Shown here piece after piece: positions 28,456 through 38,400 of a DNA stretch of 64,000 nt (positions are counted from its first letter, which is position 1; each line of letters opens with the position of its first letter). A program made the position numbers and the translations under genes. Source of the stretch: Desulfatibacillum aliphaticivorans DSM 15576 (GTDB taxonomy: Bacteria; Desulfobacterota; Desulfobacteria; Desulfobacterales; Desulfatibacillaceae); assembly GCF_000429905.1 (NCBI RefSeq), contig NZ_AUCT01000003.1:394909-458908 (forward strand), in the 5' to 3' direction. Under the pieces are notes generated by a model. It was given only the letters and a program-made list of their open reading frames with translations, was not told the DNA's origin and did no database searches.

Positions 28456-30186
28456 ATGCATCTTAGGATTCCCGATAAACGAACTCTCGTGATTGTTTTT
28501 GCGCTGGCGATCACCACCTGGGTTGCGCATTTCCTTTGGGTTCGGGACTTTCTATTGTTTGAAGACGATTACTCCCATGTGGGCAGGAGCCTGGACGGCG
28601 AGTGGAGCCAAATATACTATCTCCTGAAATGGGCGTGGGAAGCCTGGCCTCAGGGGCGCCCCCTGCATTTTTCGCTCATGCCCGTGTTTACGGGCCTTGG
28701 AATGCACATGGGCGGGCTGCCCTGGGTGTATTTTTTCGGGTTCCTGTTCATCGCAGGCAACGCGGCGCTTTTTTACGTCACCGCCCTGAAAGTGGCGCCG
28801 CCCGGCCCGGCTTTGGCGGGCGCATGCGCGTTTTGCCTGTTTCCGGCGGATACGACCCATGCCATGCTGACTCATAACATGGCGCTTCAGGCCTCGCTCA
28901 TGTTTTTACTGGCCGCCGTCCATGCCTATTTAAGCGACAAAAAACTTCTTTCCTACCTATTAATTGCGGGAACCCTGATCTCTTACGAAACCGCCATCGT
29001 CCCCTTTATCGCCGCGCCTCTGCTAAAGTCGCCCTGGAACCGCAAGACCATCAAAGAACTTGCAACCACAACAGCCGTCGTCGCGCTTCTTATGTCGGGG
29101 CACGCCTTACTGAGAGCCGCCATGAACGAGCACCGGATGATGGAGCTTGTCAGCGATAATCCCTGGCGGCTTGCAGGCCATGTTCTGGCCTCCATGGTTA
29201 TCGGGCCGCTGACCGTGCTAAAAGCCTTTTTCCTCCGGCCCGGCTACGCCCTGAGCCACGCAAACGCCCTTACGGCGTTCTCAGGACTGGTTTTTGCCAC
29301 AGGAATGGGATGGGCGCTTTGGCGGCTTCCTTTGCCTTTGGAACTGAAATGCCTGTCCTTTTCGGCCCTGTCGGAAAAATACGGATTGAAAATGCACGGC
29401 AGCCTTAAAATCCCGCAAGGGCTTGCGCCGGGCGGCAGGCTGCTAATTGCCGGGGCTCTCGCCCTGTGTTTGGCGTACGTGCTAACCTTCACCCGCTGGC
29501 CGCCTACAAGCCTGGGAGGACGCGACACATGCGTGCATCTGGCTGCAACCTTCGGGGCATCCATTATCATAACCGGGCTGGCTTGGATGATTCTGGAAAC
29601 TGCCGGCATGTTCAGGCTTAAACTTGCAGCCGCCGGGGCTGTCGCTGTTTATCTGGCTTTTCTGCTGGGCTTTTCCATGGCCGTGCAAAAGGATTTTGTT
29701 AACGGCTCCGAGTTTCAGCGCCAATTCTGGAGGGAAGTCCTGCAGCTTTGCCCGGACCTGGAAGACGGGACCACGATTTTTGTCAAGGAAAACATAAGGA
29801 CGACATCGGACTTTGTGATTCCCAATGCATGGTCCGTGCGGCTGGTGCTGGAGCAAATGCTTCTATTTCCCAAAGACTGGACTTCCCCCCCGGCCCTGTT
29901 CATTTTAAATGAAAAAGTAATTGCGGGCGTCACACCCGATCCGGGAGGAGAGTCATGGACCTTGCTAATTCCAGGAGAGGGCCGGGAAACCCGGACCGTC
30001 AAGCAAGGCCAAGTCATTGCTTTGGAATTGAACGCAAACGGATTGGTCCGGCTGGAATCCGCAGAGCATCGGCCCGGGTGGGAGCCTCTGGAGGGTCTGC
30101 ATGTCAAGCCTGAGGGAAAGTCCTCCATCCAAAGCCTTGAAAAAAAGGCGCTATACCGTATAATGATCGAGCGCGGCCTGCGTTAA
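28456..30186 (+). CDS. Polytopic membrane protein, GT-C-like
   Basis: The 576-residue protein has roughly nine to eleven membrane segments over residues 8-420 and a periplasmic tail (about 425-576). An acidic pair near the first loop, EDDYSH at about 36-41, sits where GT-C glycosyltransferases carry their catalytic Asp after the first membrane helix. Such enzymes use polyprenyl-phosphate sugars. The position inside the glycan locus supports this, but there is no clear PMT, ArnT or O-antigen ligase signature, so a polymerase or ligase role is also open. It starts 73 nt after the GT4 gene, with a poor ribosome site. Confidence 0.65.
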   Translation: MHLRIPDKRTLVIVFALAITTWVAHFLWVRDFLLFEDDYSHVGRSLDGEWSQIYYLLKWAWEAWPQGRPLHFSLMPVFTGLGMHMGGLPWVYFFGFLFIAGNAALFYVTALKVAPPGPALAGACAFCLFPADTTHAMLTHNMALQASLMFLLAAVHAYLSDKKLLSYLLIAGTLISYETAIVPFIAAPLLKSPWNRKTIKELATTTAVVALLMSGHALLRAAMNEHRMMELVSDNPWRLAGHVLASMVIGPLTVLKAFFLRPGYALSHANALTAFSGLVFATGMGWALWRLPLPLELKCLSFSALSEKYGLKMHGSLKIPQGLAPGGRLLIAGALALCLAYVLTFTRWPPTSLGGRDTCVHLAATFGASIIITGLAWMILETAGMFRLKLAAAGAVAVYLAFLLGFSMAVQKDFVNGSEFQRQFWREVLQLCPDLEDGTTIFVKENIRTTSDFVIPNAWSVRLVLEQMLLFPKDWTSPPALFILNEKVIAGVTPDPGGESWTLLIPGEGRETRTVKQGQVIALELNANGLVRLESAEHRPGWEPLEGLHVKPEGKSSIQSLEKKALYRIMIERGLR

Positions 30187-30209
30187 CGATTGTGGAGGGG
30201 GGACGGACC

Positions 30210-31253
30210 GTGAGGGTGGTCTACATCGGGGAGCGCATACAACACCATGCCGGGCGCTCGGGCTACGACCAGTTTGCCCGGCGCGTCCGCTCAAGGCCTT
30301 TATCCCCTGCAATCCACCATGCATTGACGTCCATCTTAGAAAGGACGCCCTCCAGCGCCGTCAAGGCCCGCCTGGACTCTCCCCCCTACTCCTGGTATTG
30401 GAGGCCGGAGCAGCTTGCACAGGAGCTGCACGCAATGGGATCTATGGCCCTTGCAGGCGGCGTTTACCACTGGCTGTACGGAGAAAACGACTTTCGATGG
30501 GCGGGGCGCTTTCCCCGGCGGAAAGGCGCCAAAATTGTTGTCAGCATGCACCAGCCGCCTCAGATCTTTGAGAGGGTTTTTCCCGACCCCAAGGCCCTCA
30601 GGCAAGCGGACGCCGTGCTGGCGTGCTGCCGCAGCCAGGGGGATTATTTGAAGAATTTGGCGGGGGAGGATAAGGTTCATGTAATCCCCCACGGCGTGGA
30701 TGCGGATTTTTTCACGCCCGCTCCAAAGCCTGCGGAGGAAAAATTCATCGTGCTGGCCGTGGGAAGCTGGCTAAGGGACTTTTCCCTGCTGATGGAAGTC
30801 ATCCGGGAAGCCGACAGGCGCCAGTCAGGACTTTGCTTTCACCTGGTTCCGCCGCAGGACCGGATAAAGGACTTTGACGGGGCGCCAAACACAAAAATTT
30901 TTTACGGCGTTCCGGATGCGCAATTGCTTAGCCTGTATCAATCCGCCAGCGTTTTGTTCATGCCGGTCACGGATTTTACGGCAAGTAACACGTTGTTGGA
31001 AGGCATGGCCTGCGGACTGCCCGCAGTTGCCACGGACGTGGGCGGCATGGGGGATTATATGGACTCATCCTGCGGCGTTCTTGTACCGCCTTCCGACCCC
31101 GAGCAGGCCCTGACCGCACTGCTGAATTTAAAAGAAAATCAAAACTTGGCGCCCGCCATGGCCGAATCCGCTCGAAAAAGGGCCCTGGAATTCGATTGGA
31201 AAAAAATCGCCCAGTCAGTCATGAAAGTCTATAGAGGCCTCTATGCCCGATAA
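30210..31253 (+). CDS. GT4-family glycosyltransferase
   Basis: Starting at GTG 30210, which follows GGAGGGGGG by 7 nt, the protein has 347 residues; an upstream in-frame GTG at 30192 is less likely. The GT-B plan is visible: an N-terminal half with VVYIGERIQ and VYHWLYGEND, the hinge VIPHGVDADFFTP, and the C-terminal donor-binding part SNTLLEGMACGLPAVATDVGG with the EX7E motif. It would add a sugar during glycan assembly in the cytoplasm. It overlaps the following Wzt gene by 11 nt. Confidence 0.88.
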   Translation: MRVVYIGERIQHHAGRSGYDQFARRVRSRPLSPAIHHALTSILERTPSSAVKARLDSPPYSWYWRPEQLAQELHAMGSMALAGGVYHWLYGENDFRWAGRFPRRKGAKIVVSMHQPPQIFERVFPDPKALRQADAVLACCRSQGDYLKNLAGEDKVHVIPHGVDADFFTPAPKPAEEKFIVLAVGSWLRDFSLLMEVIREADRRQSGLCFHLVPPQDRIKDFDGAPNTKIFYGVPDAQLLSLYQSASVLFMPVTDFTASNTLLEGMACGLPAVATDVGGMGDYMDSSCGVLVPPSDPEQALTALLNLKENQNLAPAMAESARKRALEFDWKKIAQSVMKVYRGLYAR

Positions 31254-32610
31254 CGCCTCGAAAAATACAGGCCCTGCGGTTTCCGTACAGGGGATATGCA
31301 AGGATTTCAGGGTCTCCGTCTCTGAAAAGCCGGGATTTCTCCGCCGTTTCGTCCCAGCCCCCTTGAGACCGGCCGAAAAATTCCGTTCCCTGGACAACGT
31401 GAGCTTTGGCGTCTCCATAGGCGAAACTCTGGGCATTGTGGGCAGAAACGGGTCGGGCAAAACCACCCTGCTTAAAATCATTTGCGGCATTATGACGCCG
31501 ACTCAGGGAGAGGTTCGGGTGCGCGGCAGAGTGTCCACACTCCTGGATCTGGGAGCGGGGTTCGACCCGGAGTTCACGGGCCTGGAAAACGCCTACACAA
31601 ACGGCGCGTTCATGGGGTTCTCCCGGGAGGAGATGGACGAAAAAATGCCGGCCATCCTGGACTTTGCCGACATCGGGGAATTCATCCACAGGGCGGTCAA
31701 AACCTATTCCAGCGGCATGTACGTGAGGCTGGCCTTTGCCGTGGCAATCCACGCCGATCCCGACGTCCTTGTGGTGGACGAAACCCTGGCCGTGGGCGAC
31801 GAATCCTTCCGCAGGAAATGCTTCGCCCGAATCAACCAGATCCGCCGCAATGGCGGTACGGTCATCCTGGTTTCCCACTCCCTGCAAAACATTGTGGAGT
31901 TATGCCACACGGCCCTGTGGATGGAGCGGGGAAAAATCATCCTAAAAGGCGCGCCGTCTTTTGTTGTAGGCGAATACGAACGGTTCGCCAATTCGTCCTT
32001 TGAAAACCAGAAAATCATTCTGGACCGGATTGCGGACTGCGCGGAACCCCAGGTTCCCGCCCAGGGCGATCGTCTGGTGGAGGAACTGGCCGGCTTTCAT
32101 CAGCCCCGGGTGTACGAAACCAACGGCGCATGCATCCTAAACCCGCGGATTATCGGCCGGGACGGCAGGCCCGTGGGCAACCTGATTATGGGCAGGGACT
32201 ATTTTTACACCTATGACGTGCGGTTCGACCAAGACGCCAAAAACGTCAGGTTCGGCATGATGGTCAAGACCCAAAGCGGGCTGGAGGCGGGCGGAGCCGT
32301 CTCCCATGGCGCGGGCGACGCGCTGGAGTTTGTGGAAAAAGGCGCCTTGCTTCGCCTGCGTTTCGCCTTCAAGTGCCAGCTTACGCCCAATGTGTATTTT
32401 ATCAACGCCGGCGTCCAAAGTGTGGGAGATGAAAACTCCGTATATCTGCATCGCATAGTGGACGCCGTTATGTTCCGGGTGACGCCGGTCCCTGGACTGT
32501 TGGCCACGGGGATCATGGATTTCGCCGCCCACCTGAAAGAAGGCGAACGGGTCAGCGTGGAACGGGCGCCCGAAAAAGGGGCGCCCGAAAAAGGGGCGCC
32601 AAAGCCATGA
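31243..32610 (+). CDS. wzt: Wzt-type ABC transporter ATPase with carbohydrate-binding C-terminus
   Basis: The 455-residue protein is the ATP-binding half of an O-antigen/teichoic-acid exporter. The nucleotide-binding domain (about 10-245) has Walker A GRNGSGKTT, the YSSGMYVRLAFA signature, Walker B DVLVVDETLAVGD and the SHS switch. A C-terminal beta-sandwich (about 280-430) resembles the Wzt domain that recognises the modified end of the glycan before export. The tail ends in a repetitive APEKG stretch encoded by a 15-bp repeat. The permease partner Wzm is not in the locus, which is unusual since the two are normally adjacent. Confidence 0.92.
   Translation: MPDNASKNTGPAVSVQGICKDFRVSVSEKPGFLRRFVPAPLRPAEKFRSLDNVSFGVSIGETLGIVGRNGSGKTTLLKIICGIMTPTQGEVRVRGRVSTLLDLGAGFDPEFTGLENAYTNGAFMGFSREEMDEKMPAILDFADIGEFIHRAVKTYSSGMYVRLAFAVAIHADPDVLVVDETLAVGDESFRRKCFARINQIRRNGGTVILVSHSLQNIVELCHTALWMERGKIILKGAPSFVVGEYERFANSSFENQKIILDRIADCAEPQVPAQGDRLVEELAGFHQPRVYETNGACILNPRIIGRDGRPVGNLIMGRDYFYTYDVRFDQDAKNVRFGMMVKTQSGLEAGGAVSHGAGDALEFVEKGALLRLRFAFKCQLTPNVYFINAGVQSVGDENSVYLHRIVDAVMFRVTPVPGLLATGIMDFAAHLKEGERVSVERAPEKGAPEKGAPKP
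32564..32600 (+). repeat. 15-bp tandem repeat in the wzt C-terminus
   Basis: GGGCGCCCGAAAAAG occurs twice in full and once in part, adding APEKG units to the end of the protein in frame. Copy number may vary between strains. Confidence 0.85.
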
Positions 32611-33356
32611 AATCCAGGGCCGTCGCCATATTGGGCATGCACCGTTGCGGAACCTCCATGGCCGCCCGGATCGTCAACCTGCTGGGCGCCTATCTAGGCC
32701 GGAAAGAAGACCTCATGGGGCCGGCCTATGACAATGAGGCCGGTTTCTGGGAGCGGTGGGACTTGATGGAGTTCCACGACAAAGCCTTGCAGTCCATGGG
32801 CAGAACCTGGGACGATCCATCCCCCATGCCCGATTGGGGCGCCCTGTCCCAGGCCCGAAGCCTGGAGCGGGAGTTGATCGCCAAAATTGAAGATGTCTTT
32901 ACTGGCCAGCCTCTCTGGGCATTTAAAGACCCCAGGGCCTGCCTGCTTTTACCGCTATGGAAAAACGCTCTGTCCGCCTTAAACATTGACTGGCAGATCG
33001 TGGCGGCAGTGCGCAATCCCGTGGACTCCATTGGGTCTCTGGCCCGGCGCAACGAGTATTCCTGGGAAAAATGCTGCGCTTTGTGGGAGCTGCACTATCG
33101 GCAAGTTTTGGATCATATAAGGGAAACCCCTCACGTCATCGTCCTCTTTGAAGAACTGTGCAACGCCCCGGCAGTTCAGATCGCAAAATTGGCTTCCGCC
33201 TTGGAAATTGATGTGGATGAAAAAGCGCTTGAGAACGCGGCTCGCTCCATCAGGCCGGATCTGATTCATAATCATTCCAAGGAGAAATACAGGCTGCCCG
33301 CTCAGGTGGAAGAAACATATGGACGCCTAAGAAAGAAGGCCCTGAGCCTCAAGTAA
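32607..33356 (+). CDS. Sulfotransferase-like protein
   Basis: The 249-residue protein begins AVAILGMHRCGTSM, where the G-M-H-R-x-G-T-S loop corresponds to the 5'-phosphosulfate (PAPS) loop of sulfotransferases (R-S-G-T type). WAFKDPRACLLLPLW and VAAVRNPVDSIGSLARR match the 3'-phosphate-binding strand and the RNPxD motif of that fold. It overlaps wzt by 4 nt (ATGA), so it is the last gene of the glycan locus. It may sulfate the glycan, possibly as the end cap read by the Wzt domain; that link is inferred. A non-sulfating P-loop transferase is possible. Confidence 0.75.
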   Translation: MKSRAVAILGMHRCGTSMAARIVNLLGAYLGRKEDLMGPAYDNEAGFWERWDLMEFHDKALQSMGRTWDDPSPMPDWGALSQARSLERELIAKIEDVFTGQPLWAFKDPRACLLLPLWKNALSALNIDWQIVAAVRNPVDSIGSLARRNEYSWEKCCALWELHYRQVLDHIRETPHVIVLFEELCNAPAVQIAKLASALEIDVDEKALENAARSIRPDLIHNHSKEKYRLPAQVEETYGRLRKKALSLK

Positions 33357-33606
33357 AAACTATCCCGCAAAAAACGCATTTAGGGGGTAGACTTGAGGTC
33401 AATTCATTTGCTATAGAAATTCAGCCGCGGGGAATTGCCTCCCGCCAGTCGTTTCAAATCAGTTTCACTAGTCCAATCACTTTTTTGTTTTTACGTTCCC
33501 TCAACCCAACTAGCCGCTGCCAGCCAGTGCACAAAAAAACCAATTACTAAACGGCCTTGAGGATTAGTCCCTCTATACGGCCAAAGGTCTTGCAGGAGGA
33601 TTTTCA

Positions 33607-35241
33607 ATGATGGGTAAAACACCGAACATGACCGATTATCAAAAAGAGTACGACGAATTTAAATGGGAAGTCCCCGAGTATTTCAACTTCGCCGGAGACG
33701 TCATCGACAAGTGGGCTCAAGACCCTGAGAAACTCGCCATGTTGTGGGTGGACGACGACGGAAACGAGGTTCGCAAGACCTTCGCGCAATTGAGCGCCGC
33801 CTCCAAAAAGCTGGCCAACCTGCTGACAAGCCTGGGCGTGGGCCAGGGAGACGTTGTGATGGTCGTCCTGCCCCGGAACATCGAGTGGTGGGAAGTCTTC
33901 ACCGCATGCATCCGCATGGGCGCCCTGCTGGCCCCCGGCACCACCCAGTTGACCTCCAAGGACCTCCAGTTCCGGGCCAACAAAGCGGAAGCCTCCTGCA
34001 TCATCACCAATCCGGAGTTGGCCGAAAAATTCGATAAGGTCGCCGACGAGTGCCCCACGGTCAAATCCAAAATCATCATCACCGAACCCAGGGAAGACTG
34101 GACCTTCTACACCGAGGCCGTGGAAGCCGCGTCCGACCAATTCGAGACCGCCAAGACCAAAAGCAGCGACAACTGCCTGGTTTACTTCACCTCGGGCACC
34201 GTGGGGTTCCCCAAAATGGCACTGCACACCCATGCGTCCTATCCCATCGGCCATCAGGTGACCGGCAAATACTGGCTGGACCTCAAGCCTGAGGACATGC
34301 ACTGGAACGTGAGCGACACCGGCTGGGCCAAGGCCGCCTGGAGCAGCTATTTCGGCCCTTGGAACATGGGCGCAGCCCAGTTCATCCACCATACAGACCG
34401 GTTCGATCCCATCAAAACCCTGGAGCTTTTGGCTCAATACCCCATCACCACCATGTGCGGCGCCCCGACCATCTACCGCATGCTGGTGCTTCAGGACCTT
34501 GCCAAGTTCAAGTTCCCCACGCTCCGGCATTGCGTGGGCGCGGGCGAGCCTTTGAATCCCGAAATCATCGAAGTCTGGAAGAAAGCCACCGGCTGCGTGA
34601 TCCGCGACGGCTACGGCCAGACCGAAACCGTGCTTTTGGCCGGCAGCTTCCCCTGCATCGAGCCCCGGTTCGGCTCCATGGGCAGGCCCACCCCGGGCAT
34701 TGAGCTTAAGGTCATTGACGAAGATTGCAACGAATTGCCCCCCAACACCGAGGGCGACATCGCCATCAAGGTCAAGCCCAACCGGCCCGTGGGGCTTTTC
34801 AAGGAATACTGGAAGGAGCCCGACCGCACCGCCTCCGTGTATCGCGGCGATTACTACCTCACCGGCGACAGAGCTTATGTGGACGAAGACGGATATTTCT
34901 GGTTCGTGGGCCGCGCCGACGATGTGATCCTGACCTCGGGATACCGCATCGGACCCTTTGAAGTGGAAAGCGCCCTCATCGAGCATCCGGCCGTGGCCGA
35001 GTCCGCCGTGGTTTCCAGCCCGGACGAAACAAGGGGCGAAGTGGTCAAGGCATTCGTCATCCTGGCGGGCGGTTTCACCGCAAGCGACGAACTGGCCAAG
35101 GAGCTTCAGGAGCACGTGAAAAACGTGACAGCGCCCTACAAGTATCCCCGCAAGATCGAGTTTGTGGACGTCCTGCCTAAGACCGTGAGCGGAAAGATCC
35201 GCCGGGTCCAGCTTCGTAACCAGGAATGGGGCAAGGAATAA
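33607..35241 (+). CDS. AMP-forming acyl-CoA synthetase (medium-chain/ACSM type)
   Basis: The 544-residue enzyme activates a carboxylic acid to its CoA thioester through an acyl-AMP. The ATP loop YFTSGTVGFPK starts at residue 193 (T to V compared with TSGTTG), YGQTE is near 336, the hinge-region TGD follows, and KTVSGKIRR holds the catalytic Lys530. Overall pattern and length match medium-chain and aromatic acyl-CoA synthetases rather than acetyl-CoA synthetase (about 650 residues). GGAGGA precedes the start; ATG codons 33607 and 33610 are both possible. It is a single-gene unit followed by a hairpin. The substrate, perhaps a fatty, benzoic or branched acid, cannot be read. Confidence 0.9.
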   Translation: MMGKTPNMTDYQKEYDEFKWEVPEYFNFAGDVIDKWAQDPEKLAMLWVDDDGNEVRKTFAQLSAASKKLANLLTSLGVGQGDVVMVVLPRNIEWWEVFTACIRMGALLAPGTTQLTSKDLQFRANKAEASCIITNPELAEKFDKVADECPTVKSKIIITEPREDWTFYTEAVEAASDQFETAKTKSSDNCLVYFTSGTVGFPKMALHTHASYPIGHQVTGKYWLDLKPEDMHWNVSDTGWAKAAWSSYFGPWNMGAAQFIHHTDRFDPIKTLELLAQYPITTMCGAPTIYRMLVLQDLAKFKFPTLRHCVGAGEPLNPEIIEVWKKATGCVIRDGYGQTETVLLAGSFPCIEPRFGSMGRPTPGIELKVIDEDCNELPPNTEGDIAIKVKPNRPVGLFKEYWKEPDRTASVYRGDYYLTGDRAYVDEDGYFWFVGRADDVILTSGYRIGPFEVESALIEHPAVAESAVVSSPDETRGEVVKAFVILAGGFTASDELAKELQEHVKNVTAPYKYPRKIEFVDVLPKTVSGKIRRVQLRNQEWGKE

Positions 35242-35272
35242 ACGGAATATATCTGATTGACTGAAAACACTG

Positions 35273-35308
35273 CGGCCGCATCCTGTTTGATTATAGAGGG
35301 TGCGGCCG
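35273..35308 (+). terminator. Hairpin after the acyl-CoA synthetase gene
   Basis: CGGCCGCATCCT pairs with AGGGTGCGGCCG (one T-G pair) around a 12-nt loop. There is no T run, so termination would be weak or factor-dependent. Confidence 0.5.
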
Positions 35309-35407
35309 TCCGCCGGTAAGCGCCAAATTAACGCGCACAGCGCGTTTGGGCAAGGATCTTTGGTGTGCATAGGGCGTTCAAAATCAACGGCGAGGATATT
35401 TTATAAA

Positions 35408-38400
35408 TCACGCATTGTCATTAACATGAGCCAAGGGCAGGCGGATTATGAAATTGGCGCCATTGCCCGACGAGGAAACCACATCCATGGTTCCGCCGTG
35501 ATTCTGCGTGATGATGAAATACGAGACGGACAGCCCAAGTCCGGTTCCTTCACCCACGGGTTTTGTCGTGAAAAAGGGTTCAAAAATCCGGGACACGGTT
35601 GCCTTGTCCATGCCAGGGCCGTTGTCCTGGATTTCCATGCGCAGCATGTTTTCTTCCCTGGCAAGCCGTAAGACAAAACAGGGCGTGTACCCGCCGCTTG
35701 CATCCAAGGATTGCATGGCATGGGCGCCGTTTCGGAGAATGTTAAGCAGGACCTGCTGGATTTTAGTCCCTTCACAAGAAATTTCAGGAAGATTTTCCTC
35801 ATATTCTTTGATGATTTTGATTGTTTTGAAATCCTGCTGCTTTTTCAAGTCATAATCCGTGGACGCCAGTTCAAGGATTTTATCCATAAGGTGCACCGGA
35901 TGATGGAGTGAAAAAGTCTCATTGGATTTCCTGGCGAAGCTGAGCATATTTTTGACGATTTCCGCCACCCTTTTGCCGGACTCATCAATGGCGTCCAGCA
36001 TCCTGAATATGCTTCTCTTTTCCATGTACGCCATGATCACATCCATGGACGCTCCCGCCTCTTCTGCGGCGCGGATGTTTGCCGGCAATTCCAATTGCTC
36101 CAGCCTTGACCGCATCACATTCGCAGTCTGTATGATGCCGGCCAGGGGGTTGTTTATCTCGTGAGCCATGCCTGCAGCCAGCCCGCCAACGGACAGCATT
36201 TTTTCATTCTGGATCATCAACTCCTCAAGCCGCACCTGTTCCGTCACGTCATCCACCCGGATAACGGCGCCTTCCACGCCATTGGCTACCAGGGGATAAA
36301 TGGTGATATCCTCGTAACGGGTTTCCTCCTGGCTTCGGCTGGGGGCCTTTGAATTATGGAGCACCTGGCGGTCCCGGATGGAAGCCTGGATGCGTTCCAT
36401 TTCAATTGACAGGCCGGAGAACACCTTGGCCAGGGGTTGGAACCGGGCGTTTTCCGAGCGTATCCCGGTGACCTGCTCGGCCCGTTTATTCCACTGGGTG
36501 ACCCTCCCTTTGGAGTCCACCCCCACCAGGACCGAAGGCATGGAGTCAATGATGTTGGACAGGTAGTTGCGCAAGCGGCGCAATTCTTCTTCGTCCTTCT
36601 TTTGTTGGGTGACGTCCACGCCGACGCCTACTACGCCGATGACCTTTCCATCGGAATCCTTTAACGGAGAATAGGACCCTCGCATCCACAACTCGGTTCC
36701 GTCCAATTTAGGGACCTTAATCTCAACGCCGCCAACCATCTCGCCTTGCATCGCCCTGTTCATATAACGCCATGCCGGCGTCTCTTTTACGCCGGGGAAG
36801 AGATCCCAAACAGTTCTGCCCACCACATCCCGCCTCGGTTGATCGAAACATTCTTCATGCCTCCTATTGACAAGCTGATAAACAAATTCCTGGTCTATCG
36901 TCGCCACGGACTCATCCATGGATTCCAAAATATTGCTGAGCAGCCGCCTGCTTTTTCGCAATTCCTCTTCCGCCTGTTTGCGCTCGGTGATATCCTGAAT
37001 AAAGGCGACCGCATATCTCAGCCCTTCGTATTCGAACAGGCTGCTGCTAACTTCCACAGGAACCTCGGAGCCGTCTTGCCTGAGGTGCACAGATTCGAAG
37101 CACTCCCCTTCTTTTTGGGCTTTTGCAATATTCCAGGCCGCCTCGTCGTCTAACTTTGCCTGAAAGGGATCAACCTCCCAAGTACCCATGGAGGCCAGTT
37201 CCTCCCGCGTATACCCCAGCATCCGGGCGGCGGCCTCATTGACATCCAGGATGCGCCTGCCTTCGCCGATCAGGTAGATCCCCAAGGGGGCGTTTTCGAA
37301 ACTGAACCGGGTGATGCGCAAGGATTCTTCCATTTTTCGGCGTTCGGTGATATCCCAAAAGATGCCTAGAACGCCGCTGACTTCCCCCGCATCATCCCGT
37401 ATCGGAATTTTAACGGTCTGAACAACCATGGTTTCTCCGTCTTTGATATAGGATTCCTCAATTTCCTCCGATTCCCCCGCCGAGAGTATCCGTTCATCAT
37501 CGGACCGGTATTTTTCGGCAATTTCCTTTGGAAACAGATCAAAGTCATTTTTCCCTTCAATCTGCGCCTCCGTCATATTCACATCCTGTGCGTAATTCCG
37601 GTTGCATGAAACATATTTAAAATTTTTGTCTTTAAGGAAAATTCGCTGCGGAATATTATTGACGAGAGTCTTGTATTTGGACTCGCTTTCGCGAAGCCCT
37701 TGATTCAGCCTCGACATCTCCGCAACTTTGGACGTGATCTCCGCCGCCATGGCATTAAACGCCCAGGCAAGTTTACCGATTTCATCCTTGGCCCGGATCG
37801 GGACCGCTACATCAAAGGCGCCGTCTTCAACCCGTTTCATGGCGTGCATCAGCTGGCTGATGGGACGCAAAATAATCGTATTCAAGCCAAAAATGCCAAA
37901 GATAATTACGAGAAGAGGAACCAAAAAAAGAAAAACAAACACCGCCGTCAGAGTGGAGCGGCTTGCATTTTCCAATTTCACATTGGCGGCGTCCAGATCT
38001 GATTTGGCTTTTGCAACAACGGCGTTCATCTCCGTTGATTTGGCGGCCGAGTCAAAAGCGTCTCTTGCTTCTGCAATCTGTGTTTGGTAGCGCAAAAGGG
38101 TCGCATCCGACTCGCCAATCAATCGCTCAAGGGATTCGATTTGGGCGAACAGTTCCGAAAACAAGGCGAGAAGACTGCCGTCCGAATCAATCAGTTCAAG
38201 CTGCGAGGAAATAAATCGCTGATTTTTCATGACCACGCTTTTGTGTTCGTTGGAAAAATTTCTGGATATCAAGCTGTTGAGCGCAACCAGCGTCAGTTGA
38301 TTCAGGCTTTTTAAGACATAAGGCGCCAAGGCGCCTTTTTCGGAAGCATCCCCTCCCATGACGCGTTCCAACTGAAGGATGGCCAAAACCGTGGATATCC

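Noticed and set aside
33604..35370. A 588-codon minus-strand open frame
   Set aside because: It lies opposite the acyl-CoA synthetase and has no recognisable motif or ribosome site.
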